Assembly: GCA_036874045.1 (NCBI GenBank)
Contig: CM072336.1
Location: 18,037,001-18,101,000, forward strand
Direction of reading: 5' to 3'
Length of the DNA stretch: 64,000 nt
Origin: Cymodocea nodosa
Lineage: Eukaryota > Streptophyta > Magnoliopsida > Alismatales > Cymodoceaceae
Below the pieces are notes generated by a model that made no database searches, was not told the origin of the DNA, and was given only the letters and a program-made list of their open reading frames with translations. Shown piece after piece: positions 11,719 through 24,689 of the stretch (position 1 is the first letter of the stretch; every line of letters starts with the position of its first letter). A program made the position numbers and the translations under genes.

Positions 11719-13721
11719 TGTATTGTTGTGAAAAGTTAAATCAAAAACTTGTTTATTAGGTAGTGCTAGAAAACTTGTATTGATTTGTTTTTATGCTTAT
11801 ATTAATAAATTCTTTTAGAAGTAAACGAACAACTTTTCACACAAATTAGTATTAAGTCCAATTCATATTTTTAACTGCAAGTGCATAGTGTATATTGTAT
11901 TTGTATGCAAGTACAAGTCAATCCCATAGAGATTGAGTAAGAATTGTATACTATTCTGATTTTTATATTGGTGTTTATATGTATTCGGTTAAGCACTCCT
12001 TGAGTTACAGTTAACTCAACGAACTTAGTTTGTGGAGTTATGGTTAACTCAACGGACTAACCTCGTGGAGTTAACTCTACGAGCCTACCTTTCTAGTTAA
12101 ATACTACTATTTATAGAGGAATTCGGCCAACCATTGGGTGGTTCCACACAATGTAAATAACATCAATTAAGCTTTTTAATGTTAGTTAATCTGAGATTTG
12201 TCATTAAGCAACACTAACATTTAGATATTTCAAACAGTAAGCATTAAAATCTTTAAGTATCTAAGACAAATCAATTTCAGTAAACAATAAAACTATTTTC
12301 TATTTTTTGAATCAAACAAACATAAAACATTCACAATACTGACAATGATAACATTAATCACAATACAAAACAAACAATACAATACTTTAATATTAAATGT
12401 AAATACAGATAATGATTTTTTTTGGTATTTTTGTTTTGATATGTTCCTAAAGATGAGCAAAAGGTGAAATGTAAAAAATCTCTATCGATAGTAAAAACCT
12501 CTATCACTACATACGATGCGATTACACCACTGAAAATTTAACCACTTACAATCTTACCTCCTCTTCCTATAAAATCATGAACCAAGAATTGTAAGTTGAT
12601 CTCCTCTTCAGCATATTGGCATCAACCCGAAACCAAGGCTAGAAGCTTTACGATCTCTTGAGATATGAGTCGGTGCTTGGTGAAAATGGCTTCCCTTCCT
12701 ACGGCGCGATCACTCCTCACAGTGGTTGTCAATCACCGTGTTTGGCTCGAAATCAACCTAACATCTGGAAAGTATCCTCACAAACCTCCAATAGTTGGTG
12801 ATTTTGGTGATGTTGTGGAGCTTCAGAGAACTTCCGATGCTTCCTGTAGTTAGCGCGGTTCTACACCCACTCTCACATAGTTTTTCTCCTCTTCTTTTAT
12901 ATTTCTTTTAGTAGTAACTGTTTCTACTTAAATGATCAATTAAATTTCCTTCATTCATATCAACGATGGTGATTTCTTCTTTATTCCACGAGTTAATTCT
13001 TGCGTGATAGGTGCAATCGTGGTTTTCCTTCAAATTTCTTGTTTTTGCAACTACTATAGTGACATGTTAGAAAATAAATGGTTCGTAAAGTTAGTGTAAC
13101 TCAACGGACTTACTTCGTTGACTTAACTAAAATACACATGCAATAAAGAAATAACTTAATGAGTTAAGATGTTTCAGATAGTTATAACTATAAATATCTG
13201 AAACATACATGCATTTCAGATAGTTAGCACCTAACCTTCCGAAATATAACTTAAGTCAAGTTTCTAGAACGTGACATGTGTCCTCAAGCAATTTTATGAT
13301 AAAAAGTATTTTGGATACTTACAAACCTAACTATCCGATGCTCAAACACATTTCGGATAGTTACTAGATAACTTATCGAAAATCCACTTAAGTCATGCAT
13401 TAAGGTCTCAACACATGTACTCTAAGAGATAATGATAAAATATTTTTTTAGCGTTTAAAACATAACTGTCTAGCACATGAAATATAACTCTTCGAAATAA
13501 CAGATAATTCAGATACTTAGGAATTAAAAATCCTATAACTCACTGATAGTGCAGAAATATACTTAATTAATGCTAATTCCTTGAAATTATGCATATTCTT
13601 TCATTAAGGCATATAATAGTACAATTATAACATAATGGCTTAATTCTCATATGATAAGCTACATATTATACAATTAACCATCATTTAACCCTTAATATTA
13701 TGCGTTTTTTCATTCTAAACA
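11719..13721 (-). mobile_element. 5' LTR of element B (R2)
   Basis: About 2.0 kb, TG...CA borders, homologous along its length to 23887-26067 and 45688-47869. It contains palindromic TAACTCAACGA boxes (about 12000-12090), the GC-rich R/U5-like segment near 12600-12850, a TATA-like box on the minus strand near 12895, and TAACTATCCGA/CTTAAGTCA/CACGTG-type boxes near 13180-13400. The outer flank AGTGA belongs to element D. The matching duplication would be at the 3' LTR outside the window. Confidence 0.8.
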
Positions 13722-15690
13722 AGTGACATAGCCTTTTATGCCATAAAATGACTTCATCCAATTTTGCAATTAAACAAGCATTGTCTTTATTAATATTAGA
13801 AGGCAAATTCAGAATACAAACAAATCCTTTCTTGTATGTAGTAAATAAAATTTTGTTTGTATGTATGCTTATAATTTTATAAGAATCTTTTTCAAAAGTC
13901 ACTCTATAAAATTTTATTAAGACAGGAACACTTAGTAAATTAAAACCTAAGTTTTCTACTAATAAGACATTATTTATAAAACACTTTTCAATTTCGTGAA
14001 CCTTGCCAAACCTAAAGATTTTTGTTTTACTTTTATTTCCAAAGATAACTTATCTATTCTTGGTCTTTGTTACTTCTATAAGTAATCGTATATCTCTAAT
14101 CATGTAGCTGGATGCTCTACTATCCATTATCCATTTTAATTTATGTACCTACAAAATAGTTAAAAAGAGATTTTATTTCTTGGCACCCATTCTTGAGTGG
14201 GTTCAAGAATTTTAGAGGGAGTCATATCATAATAATCAATATTTTTAAATTTCAACTTATTTATTTTCTGATAATTATTCCTATGTTTATTACTCTTAGT
14301 GTTATAATTATCAGGGCATTTATCTCTATGTACAATAGAGTTGAAATTTTTATTTCTAACATTATTTAATTGTTGATTCCAATATCTGATATTTTTCAAA
14401 TATGAAGAAAACTAATCAAAAATATTAAAATTTTCAAATGACTTAGCTTGCTTTTTCTGAAAATTTCTTTTGGGGCTCTTGCATTATATGCTATTATCTA
14501 TGTGCCATATTTTATCTACTTGCACATATTTATCTCTTTTTCTAATTACACATGAAATAGTTTTTCTTCTACTATTCTTAGTACTAGAAATAAAAGCATT
14601 ATTTTTAACAATACCATCATGCAATATATAATTTTCAAAAGATCCATCGTGTAATCCAATACCATGTTTTTCTACATTTGATATTTTACTACTAAGTTCA
14701 TTTGTTATTGTCTGACTATTATTCCATTTACTTAAAGTGGCTTTTTGATCTCAAACCTTAATTTTTAACATATCAATTTCTGAATTTAAATCAGTAATAG
14801 TCAGTTTCAGTTTTTCAACTTCACAAATCATTTTCTTTTTATCAGTAATTAAATTTTCACAATCAGCATGCAAGTCTCTTTCTATTACAGTAAACTTTAA
14901 AATTTCTTATACATGCTTCTGATTTTCTTCTTTAAATTTATTCAACATAGAATTCACAAAATCAATTTTATTTTCAGATTCATTTAGCTTTTCCCTAGTG
15001 TTCTTTCCTTGTGTTTTTACTTTCTTATATTTTCTAGCTAGTTTATTGTATTCAATAAGTAATCTATCAAAACTATCATAACTAGCATTAGGATCAGAAG
15101 ATATCTCACCAGAATTCGCCATAAAGCACAAGTTTGCCAGATTTTCTTCTAAATCTGATCTTGATAAGAATTCATTATCTAATGTTGAATCCTTTGTTTC
15201 TTCACTTTGTGAAGCGGAAGAATCATCCCATGTCACTTTAAGTCCCCTTTTCTTTCTGAATTTCTTATTCCTGAAATTTCTCCTCAAATTCTTCTTATTT
15301 TTGTTGAGATGACAATCAGTTTGAAAGTGATCTGGCTTGTTGCACTTGTAGCATATGATTTTGTCCTTCATGAATGACTTCTCCATATCTCCGAGCATCT
15401 TTATTGACCTGAAGTTCCTGTGTTTCTTCAACAGATTTCTAAATTATTTACTCAACAAAAGTAAATCATCATCAAAATCACTAGTGACTTCTAAGACTTT
15501 ATCAGCCTCAAAAGTTAGATCCCTTCTAGGATTCTTCCCTTTTGGATCTAAATGTTGTACTTCATAGGTTATCAGATTGCCCATGAGATCATCAAGAATA
15601 TATGTATTTAAATCTTTGGACTCTTCAATAGATGTTGTCTTTTGAGCCCAAATTTTAGTTAAAGATCAAAGAATCTTTCTTATCAAGTCT
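13722..15690 (-). pseudogene. Element D: gag zinc knuckle, protease and GAG-pre-integrase pieces (SIRE-type copia)
   Basis: Read on minus: CCHC knuckle CYKCNKPDHFQTDC with a following Lys/Arg-rich stretch and TWDDSSAS (14907-15431), the coiled-coil-like gag tail, a protease box of the WIMDS type near 14130, and a GAG-pre-integrase LWHKRLCH near 13780. This order is that of SIRE/Maximus Ty1/copia elements. Element B interrupts it at 13721/13722 and a solo LTR at 15690/15691. Decayed. Confidence 0.75.
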
Positions 15691-17467
15691 TGTTTGGGGT
15701 TGTTAAGTTAAATCTTAAACTTGTTTAATTTGTTTTTATGCTTATATCAATAATTACTTCTAGAAGTAAACAAACAACCTTTCACACAAATTAGATATTA
15801 ATTCCAATTTGTATTTTTAACTACATGTGCATAGTATATATTGTATTTGTATGCAAGTACAGGTCAATCCCATAGAGATTGAGTAAGAATTGTGTACTGT
15901 TTTGATTTTTATATTGGAGTTTATATGTGTTCAGTTAAGCACTCCATCGAGTTACAATTAACACAACGAACTTAGTTCATGGAGTTATGGCTAACTTAAC
16001 GGACTGACCTCGTGGACTTAAATTAACTCCACGAGCCTATCTTTCCAGTTAAATACTACTATTTACAAAGGAATTTAGCCAACCATTGTGCGGTTCCATA
16101 GAATGTAAATAACATCAATTAAGCTCTTTAATGTTAGTTAATATTAGATTTATCATTAAACAACACTAACATTCAGATATTTCAAATAGTAACCATTAAA
16201 ATCTTTAAATATCTAAAACGAATCAACTTTAGTAAATTGTAAAACTATTTTCTATTTTCTAAATCAAACAAACATAAAACATTCACAATACTGACAATGA
16301 TAACATTAATCACGATACAAAACAAACAATACAACATTTTAATACTAAATGTAAACACAGATAATTTGTTGTTTTTGGTATTTTTGTTTTTATATGTTCT
16401 TGAAGATGAGCGAAAGATAAAATGTAAAAATCTCTATCGATAGTAAAAACTTCTATCACTACATGCGACGCAATTACACTACTGAAAACTTAATCACTTA
16501 CAATCTTGCCTCCTCTCCCTATAGAATCCCGAATCCAAAATTGTAAGATGATCTCCTCTTCAGCATACTAGCATCAACTCAAAACCAAGGCTAGAAGCTT
16601 TACGATCTCTTGATATATGAGTCGGTGCTTGGTGAAAATGGCTTCCCTTCCCATGATGTGATCACTCCTCATAGTAGTTGTCAGTCATCATGTTTAGCTC
16701 GAAATCGACTTGACATCAGGAAAGTATCCTCACAGACCTTCTGCTTAATTATTCGGTTGGATTTTCTTCATTCATATCAATGATGGTGATTTCTTCTTCA
16801 TTCCACGAGTGAATTCTTGCGTGATACGTGTAATCGTGGTTTTCCTTCAAATGTCCTATTTCTACAACTGCTACAATGGCATATTAGAAAATAAATGGTC
16901 TATGGAGTTACAAATAACTCAACAGACTTACTTCATTGATTTAATTATAAAACGCGTGCAATAAAGAAATAACTTATAAACTTACTAATACAACGCATTA
17001 CCTTAGTATATATTCAATTAACTCAACGCGTATAGTTATGCTAACTTAACGAGTTATACATGTGCAGTTCACATGACATAATGAAGCATTCAAATTCAAC
17101 ACGTGCATAATTCTAACTTAACGAGTTTAGATATACAACTTACAGCTTTTACTCACTAACTCAACGAGTTGTTATTGTGTACCTAAATATTCTTTTAGTG
17201 TATAAAACATAACTGTCCTATACTTTAAATATAAATCTCCGAAATAACAGAAAATTCGGATACTTAGGAATGAAAAACTTGCAACTTACCGATAGTTCAG
17301 AAATATACTTAATTAACATTAGTTCCCTAAAATTATGTAGATTCCTTCATTAAAGCATATAATAGTGCAATTATAACATAATGGCTTAATTCTCAAATGA
17401 TAAGCTAAATATTTTGCAATTAACCATCATTTAACCCTCAATATTATGCACTTTTTCATTCTAAACA
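15691..17467 (-). mobile_element. Solo LTR of the Athila A/B family (R3)
   Basis: 1,777 bp, plus-strand borders TGTTTGGGG...CATTCTAAACA, flanked by an exact 5-bp duplication AGTCT (15686-15690 and 17468-17472). It sits between the N-terminal and the zinc-knuckle parts of the gag of element D. It is somewhat shorter than the LTRs of A. No internal region. Confidence 0.88.
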
Positions 17468-17810
17468 AGTCTTCTTCTTTGAATTTCTTACCTAAAGATT
17501 TTAATGAATTTACAATCTCAAGAAAATGGGAAAACATGTTAGAGATACATTCATTTTCATGCATTTTAAAAAGCTCATATTTATGTACTAATATATTAAT
17601 CTTAGATTCCTTAACCTAGTTAATACCTTTGTTGGCAACTTCTAATACATGTCATATCTCATATGTAGTTTGATATGTAGAAACTTTATTAAATTGATCA
17701 TGAGATAAAGCACAAAACAAGATGTTTAAACCTTTAGCATTTAGTGTCATTTGCTCCTTTTCATCAAAAGTCCAAGTATCATATGGAGTCGTAACTAATA
17801 CTATATGATT
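17468..17810 (-). pseudogene. Element D: N-terminal gag segment
   Basis: Minus-strand text such as EQMTLNAKGLNILFCALS, FNKVSTYQTT and INILVHKYELFKM is the UBN2-type gag of SIRE-like copia elements. Compare the gag of element E at 31606-32223 (DARGLNIIYYALSAEQYNKV). It continues at 48041-48248 beyond element F. Decayed. Confidence 0.75.
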
Positions 17811-19719
17811 TGTTGATATGTGTCTTGAATTAGATTTATATTTGTGCCTATTGTAATCAAGGGCATTTTAGTCATTTGTAGGCTTACCTATATAAGCCAT
17901 GGAATAACTCTTTAGAGGGTTCAGCTCATTTGTATCTTGATTCAAGAGATAGTAGTGTTGAGTATTTTGTTTTGATGATGTGGGCTGAATGAAAGTAATC
18001 ATATTTGCTCAATTACTATTGCTTGTGAAAGGAAATTAAGAATATCAATTAATACAAAAAAAGTTTAATGATATAAATATTTGTTTGTATTAGATCTAAA
18101 ATTATACTAAGTTAAATAACTAGTCGTTTCGTTGCATTAATTTCTCATTTAACTAAACGTTAAGTTAACGTGTGTTTTTATTAAAAAACATGATATGTTT
18201 TAAAGTTATATCTTCTATATCATGAATAGTGCACGTTTAGACAACTCGTTAAGTTAGAGTATTATTTGTATAGAGGTCACGTGAGAACTCGTTGAGTTAG
18301 AGGCTTAAAGGTTAAAATAGGTCACGTGAGAACTCGTTAAGTTAGTGAGTAAAAGAAGAGACAAACTCGTTAAGTTAGTGTTTTACACGTGGTGAAATTA
18401 AAGGTTATGAATGTTAATTTGTATCACGTGAGTTACACATGTTTAACTTGTTAAGTTAACATAACTGCACGCATTGAGTTGCTATATTGAACGCTAAGGC
18501 AACGCATTAGGTTAACATTATAAATTTAAGTTGTTATTATTGCATGTGGTAAAATTCTTATTATAAAAATATTTGTTTATTACTAGTTCATTGAGTTATC
18601 TATAACACAATGAAGTTGGTTCGTTGAGTTAGCATAACACCACAGACTTAGTTTGTTGAGTTAGCTATAGTACTTGTCACGTGAGTTGGCACATGAGGAA
18701 CTCGCTAAGTCAAAAACGTTATGTTATATATCTACTTGTGTTACTCGTTTAGTTAACATTAAAGTTACGACTTCTTATTACACTTGATGAAAAATTTTGG
18801 ACAAGAAAGTTTATTTTGCAGGAAATTTTTCAGAGATCCAAGATTGATGATTAAAGAAATTTTGAAATGTAAACGTAGGTCAGAATGTGTGTATTTCGAT
18901 GAAGGGAAAAGAGAAGACGTGAAGAAGTGGAAAACTGGTAGTGATTAAATGTGGAGGATATGCATGAAGTGAAGATACATTATAAAAGGCATAGAATTCT
19001 CATTGATCAGTTATCCCTGCACACCAAACGAAATATCTTTTGAGGGATCAAAAACACCTTTCGAGGAAAAGCTCTCAAGTAAAAGCAAATTCATTGAAGC
19101 AGAAACAGGTAAGATTTATGTCACTGAATATCTAAAGTATCAAAAGAAAGTATATTCAGTGAAGTAGAGAAAGTCAGATATTCGTCACTGAAGAATTGTT
19201 AAAGAAGAAAAAGAAGAAAAAGAAGAAAGATCTCAAATAGGGAGAAATGTTCTAAATTTCGTAAATTAGTTTTCTCTGTTTGTAGTTATGAAATTGTATA
19301 GATGAAACATGATATCGATATATAATTGCATCTACAATTTCTAAGGAGAATTGAATTGTATATTGTAATTGAAACCTTAAATAAAAATGATTTTATGAAA
19401 ATAGTGTCTCGACTTATTTTTAATTTTGAAGTTTCAATTATAATCGAAAATGTTGAAAAACACAATTCACCCCCCTCTTGTGTAGCCATATGATCGTACA
19501 AGTAGAATCCTCCTCCTCCTCCCCCTCCCCCGTGAACGTAGCCCCTTGGGTGAACCACATAAAACCTTGGTGTCTCCTTGTTGTTTGGTTGGATTTCTCC
19601 TCCTTCGTGTGATTGTTGAAACACGTTTATGGTTGCCACCCCAAAACCAAAAACTCTAGGTTGAGAGTTCAATCCTCCATCTGATTTCCACTGTGCTCTT
19701 CGTTAATCTGTGCACAACA
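17811..19719 (+). mobile_element. 5' LTR of element F, split by an L1 solo LTR
   Basis: Begins TGTTGATATGTG and ends GCACAACA. Parts 17811-17955 and 19501-19719 match 23700-23886 plus 47870-48039. TATA box TATATAAG at 17889-17896, with the same box at 23778-23785 in the 3' LTR. Contains a CTCCTCCTCC run and GGACGTAGCC-type U5 text usual for Tork LTRs. Confidence 0.82.
17956..19500 (+). mobile_element. Solo LTR, L1 family (copia/SIRE-type)
   Basis: 1,545 bp, TGTTGAGTATT...ATCGTACA, flanked by an exact duplication AGTAG (17951-17955 and 19501-19505). TATA box at 18981-18987. It is rich in CGTTAAGTTA boxes and CACGTG in its first 700 bp. Inserted into the 5' LTR of element F. It is the reference copy that defines the borders of the LTR at 1-1523. 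Confidence 0.9.
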
Positions 19720-19721
19720 AG

Positions 19722-19733
19722 TGGTATCAAAGC
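19722..19733 (+). other. Primer-binding site of element F (initiator tRNA-Met type)
   Basis: TGGTATCAAAGC just after the LTR end, one base from the usual TGGTATCAGAGC complementary to initiator tRNA-Met. Confidence 0.85.
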
Positions 19734-20747
19734 TATTGGGAGGTTTGCCATCAACTTAGATCTGCATTTTGAAGCTTGGTTGAAGGTGGAGCCTTATTTG
19801 AAAGGAAGAAATTTGTTGCCACCACTGCCCACCGTTGCTTGTGCACCCCGACGCTAGCAATCGCACCTACTTCATTTGTGCTTCATTGCATCTCAAATTT
19901 TGGGGACACTTAGTAAGCTTCTTGAACTCACTTCCTCTAAAATTTCGTGATCAGAAGTTGAATATTGAGGGAGATATCGCAAGAGGCATTTGTTGGGGCA
20001 TAGTAGTTTCTAGGTTGCACAATTTCTGAAATTGATTTGGGTGTTTTGATTATGGAGGATTGGTTGAATGTTTGTTGCTGCTATTTTGATTGTTTAAAGG
20101 TTGTTCAAATCATTTTTGAATTTGTATTTGATTTGTGATATTGATTTGCTACTAAAATCAAGCTTGATATTGCTTCTGGAATTTATTTTCTTGAAGTGGT
20201 GATTAGGGCATATGTTTGTATAGTTTGGCAAATCATATTACTTATTTGGACAACATTTGTTTGTTGCTTTGGGTTGTCCAATTTGTTGCAGATTCAATTC
20301 AGAAATTAGTGTTGCTTGCATAAGCTTTTGTGATTGAGAATTTTTTTGATCAATAATTGAACATGTTTGAAGATAGTTAAATTTGAAATATTGCTTGGTA
20401 TTGTGTTCAATCTAAGGCAATATTTTTTACGCATCTATTGCAGCTACCATTTGTCAGAATTCTCTATTTGTGATTGCTAGTTATTTGCCGTTTGAAATCA
20501 AAGATATTTGGACTTTGAATCTGTGTTTGATAATCTAGATTGTTATTTGGTTGAACATGTCTGAACTTGAATTAAAGATCTAATCAATAATTGGTATAGT
20601 GTTCATTCAGGGTAGTTTTGGAATCTATGTTTGGTGCTGCCATTTGCTAGATATTATATCTCTATTGTTGTTGTTGTTAGTTGAAATCAGATCTATTTGT
20701 TTCCATTTTAGTGCCATATTTTAAACATTTGTAACAGCATATTTGAA
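19734..20747 (+). other. Untranslated leader of element F
   Basis: About 1 kb, T-rich, between the primer-binding site and the gag start. I see no conserved coding signal in it. Confidence 0.6.
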
Positions 20748-21891
20748 ATGGCAACTCCAGCTATGAAGATTGAGAAATTTGATGGAAAGATTGAGAATAG
20801 TTTCAATTTGTGGTAGATAAAAATGAAGGCCTTGCTTAAACAACAAGGCATTTGGGCTCCCTTAAACAATGAGTCAACTATTGATATAAAATCTACTAAA
20901 TATGAAATTCAGGAAGAAAATACCCATTCTACCATTCTATTGTACTTGTTAGATGAAGTGATTATAGAAGTTGCTAATGAGTCCACAACTACTAGCTTGT
21001 GGAATAGGTTAGAATCACTTTATATGGCCAAGTCACTCACTAACAAATTACTACTCAAACAAAGATTGTTTTCCCTTAGAATGAAGGGACACCATTGAAG
21101 CAGCATTTGGATCAATTGAATATCATTTTGATGGAGTTGCACAGCATAGGTGTCATTGTTGAGGATGAGGATGCAACCCTCATTCTTCTAGTATCTCTCC
21201 CACTCTCCTTTAAGAATTTTGTTTAGTCATTTGTGGTTGGTAGAGACACAATCACATTAGAGGAGGTGAGGTCGAGTCTGCATTCTAGGGAGCTCAGGCA
21301 TATTGTGCAGCATGGGAGCAATGTTGATGGTGCATCTGGTTCTGGATTATCTACGCACTAGGGTGATGATAGGGGAAGGTAAAACAACAAGAATGGAAAC
21401 AAGGGCAAGTACTCTAGGAACACTTGCAACTATTGCAAGGAGAAGGAACATTGGAAGGCAAACTGTCCCAAGTTAGCAAAGTCCAAGGGAAGTGCTGCTG
21501 TTGTTGAGAGGGAGGACTCAACATTTGAGGGAGATTTCTCCTTAGTTGCTTCGTGCGCATCTTTCCATGATGATGGCTAGATCATGGATTCTAAAGCATC
21601 ACAGCATATGACTCCATATAGAGAGTATTTTGACACATTCAACTATGGATGCCAAGTAGATCATTTTGGCTAATGGTCATTCGTGCACTAGGATAGGTGT
21701 TGGATTTGTCAGATTTCGTTTGTAGGATGGCACTGTTAAGAAGTTGGAGAACGTTTAGCATGTACCTAGGTTGTACAAGAGCTTTGTCTCTTTGAGTGCT
21801 CTTGACAGTAAAGGGTATACATTTTCAAGTGGAGGTGGCAAGCTCCATGTTGTGAAGGGTTCCTTGATTGTTTTGATTGGCTTGAGGCAAG
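20748..21891 (+). pseudogene. gag and protease remnant of element F (Tork-type copia)
   Basis: Starts MATPAMKIEKFDGK. Continues with IKMKALLKQQGIWAPL (UBN2/gag), a CCHC knuckle CNYCKEKEHWKANC at about 21425-21470, and a protease box with MDSKASQHMTP near 21590. It reaches the beginning of the GAG-pre-integrase region, where the E-family solo LTR sits. Broken in a few places. Confidence 0.8.
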
Positions 21892-23404
21892 TGAAAGGAC
21901 CTTAGTATTTTGATAATGCAAACATCTATGAGAGAAGTGTATGTATTTCACAGGTTGCATGATGAACAGATATGGATGGAAAAGTCGAAGCAAATTGCAG
22001 CCAAATAGACTAGACGAATGCTACACAAGGAATCCAAAAGATATCACATTATAAGAAATTCATTCACAGTTGAAAGAGAAAGCCAAGAAGTTCAATCAGT
22101 TCTTAGCTAAGTATCCGAAAGGTATTTTAAAGCAGTAGAAATTCTTTCAGAAAGTTAGAAAGATGACTGTATAGAAAATCAGAAAGTTAAGGAACTAACT
22201 ATCCAAAAGACCAAGGATATCGAAAAGTTAGAAAAGTTAACTATCCGAATAGTTAAGTCATTTAAATATGCACATGTAGAAATTAAATTAGCAGACGAAA
22301 ACTTAAAGGATTTTTTAGTAAGTTAGGAAAGCTAACTATCCAAAAAATAAGAAGTTTCGGAATGTTGCAAATCTAACTATCCAAAACTTAAGTCACTCAA
22401 TTACCCACATGCAGAAATAAGAAGACAACAATTGGAAGCTTAAAAGAAGAATTAGAATGTTACTGTAGCTAACTATTTGAAAGTTGAAGAGTTTCAATAA
22501 GTTAACAGTTATAACCATTTGAACTTAAGACACTTCACATGTATGACTTAAATCTCACGTGACAAAAGAACTTGAGTAGATTTTTGGTGAGTTACGAACA
22601 TCCTTCGGAAAGTTACATAGCTAACTATCTAAAAGTCTAAGGAAATTAGAAAGTTATCTTGAAACACCTTTCCAAACAGTAACTTACCATATTTAGACCT
22701 GCAAACTCAGCAAGTACAGCAGAATCAATTCGTTGAAGAGAAAATATGATCATTGGACTTACAAGCATAAATACAAACAGATAATTCAATATTCAGTAGA
22801 GCTAACAAGTGAAATTACATATACAATCACATATAGAAATATAGTATATATTGCAGATCAACAACTGTTACAGAAGAAAGTTCAATTCAGATTAACTACA
22901 ACATAGAATCGATTGAAAGCTGGATTTACAAGAAGATTCTTAAAGCTCTCCAAGTGCTGAAAGTCTGATCCAAAAAGGATCATTTGGTTTGTGGCTTTAA
23001 CCTTAAAGCTTCATTCAAGTTGTTAGTTTGTGTTTTGACTTGAAAACTCAAGAAGTTGGTTTACTGAAGTTTAGACTTGAAAACTTCTGAGTGATTGGTT
23101 AGAGCTATGACCAAAAAGCTCAAGTGAATGATTAGTTCTTGCTTTGACCTAAAAGCAAGTGTTTGTAAGTGTTGAAACACTTAGTGAAGCTCAAGTGATC
23201 CTTGGGGGTGGACTAGCTGAGTTGGTGAATCAACTAAAATTCCCTTGTGTTTCTTATTTATATTTTCACTGTGCATGTTTTATATATTTGTTTAGTACTT
23301 GTGCAAACTGTTTATTCAAATTGGTTAATTAAGTTAGAAATAGTTTTAAAACTACACATAGACACCATTCACCTCCCCTCTAGTGAAGTCATACGTTCTT
23401 AACA
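21892..23404 (+). mobile_element. Solo LTR of the E family (SIRE-type copia)
   Basis: About 1.5 kb, starting TG-AAAGGACCTTAGTATTTTG and ending ACGTTCTTAACA. Homologous to the LTRs of element E (29612-31352, 34220-36046). Flanks GCAAG (21887-21891) and ACAAG (23405-23409) are a target duplication with one mismatch. Shorter and more diverged than the E LTRs, so an older insertion of the family. Confidence 0.82.
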
Positions 23405-23699
23405 ACAAGGACCTTTATACGTTCTCTAGGGAAAGACCATCTACAAGACTTTAGGTGTAGCAACTCGTGGCAAGAATGCCACTTTAGTCCTTCATCACTC
23501 CAGGTTTGCAAGAACGGTTGGAGTGCAGAAGAAGAAGGTTCAATTTATTGATGTTGCTAACACATCCAAGGGCATTTCTAGAGTGAGGGCAAGCCTAGCT
23601 TGGACTTACTCAATGCCCACCATAGCTGCTGACCCTTTGGAGTCTTTTGTTGGGGAGATTTGTTCCAAGTGGAGGCCTAATTCAAGACAAGGTGTAGAT
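23405..23699 (+). pseudogene. 3' internal tail of element F
   Basis: Opens with GPLYVL and GKTI, the start of a Tork GAG-pre-integrase domain, then passes into text with no recognisable domain that ends just before the 3' LTR. Integrase, RT and RNase H are absent, so most of pol is missing from this copy. Confidence 0.6.
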
Positions 23700-23886
23700 T
23701 ATTAATATGTGTCTTCAATTAGATTTGTATTTGTGCCTATTGTAATCAAGGGCATTTTAGTCATTTGTAGGCTTACCTATATAAGCCATGGAATAACCCT
23801 TTAGAGGGTGCACTCATTTGTATCTTGATTCAAGAGATAGTAGAATCCTCCTCCTCCTCCCCTATGGACGTAGCCCCTTGGGTGAA
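23700..23886 (+). mobile_element. 3' LTR of element F, first part (second part 47870-48039)
   Basis: Matches 17811-17955 plus 19501-19560 of the 5' LTR. It is cut after GGGTGAA by element A. The remaining 170 bp of the LTR resume at 47870 with GTGAACCACATAAAACC and end at 48039 with ACACAACA. Confidence 0.88.
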
Positions 23887-24689
23887 TGTTTGCATTTTCC
23901 CAACACTACACTAGAAAAACTTGGATTTGTTACTTCTATTTTTACTTAGTTAATTTATCTTTATGCCTATTCTTTCTTTTAGAAGTAAACAAACAACCTT
24001 TAATACAATTTAGATATTAATTCCAATTTGTACTTTAACTGCAAGTGCACAGTGTCTATTGTATCAGTGTGCAAGTACAGGTCGATATCATAGGGAATGC
24101 TGAAGAACTTGAGAACTGTTCATTTGTTAATAATCAAATTTATATATTCAATAAGCTCTCCGTTGAATTACAATTAACTCAACGGACAAAGTTCGTTGAG
24201 TTATGGCTAACTCAACGGACTAACCTCGTGGACTAAAGTTAACTCAACGAGCCTATCTTTTCTTTTTAATACAGCTATTTACAGAGGAATTCGACCAACC
24301 ATTGGGCGATTCCATAGATTGTAAATAACATCAATTAAGCTCTTTAATGTTAGTTAATATTGTATTTATCATTAAGCAATACTAACATTTAGATAATTCA
24401 AACCGTAACCATTAAAATCTTTAAGTCTTTTGAACGAACCGATTTCAGTAAACTGTAAAACTAAAACAACATAAAACAATCACAACACTAACAAAGATAA
24501 CATTAATCACGATATAACACAAACAATACAACACTCAAATACAACATACAAACATAGATAAATTGTTTTTGGTATTTTTGTTTTAATATGAACATGGAAA
24601 TGGGCAAAAGGTGAAATGTAAAGTAATCTCACTTGACAGTAAATACTTCCGATACTACTTGCAATGCGATTACACCACTGAAAATTAAA

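Larger units (their letters stand above)
1524..13721 (-). mobile_element. Athila-like Ty3/gypsy element B (5' LTR to 3' gag; 3' end outside window)
   Basis: Read on the minus strand: 5' LTR (11719-13721), tRNA-Asp-type primer-binding site (11692-11711), nucleocapsid/pre-protease segment, protease, RT-RNase H, integrase, env-position ORF (split by a solo LTR at 3949-5817), spacer, then the start of a capsid gag cut by the L1 LTR. The 5' LTR borders element D at 13722, so B inserted into D. It is broken, with well over ten coding interruptions judged from how short its open stretches are. It parallels element A part by part. The 3' LTR is not in the window. Confidence 0.85.

Noticed and set aside
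11745-13726. LTR R2 as a solo LTR
   Set aside because: Flanks AAACT and AGTGA do not match, and a primer-binding site lies beside its inner border, so it is the 5' LTR of element B.
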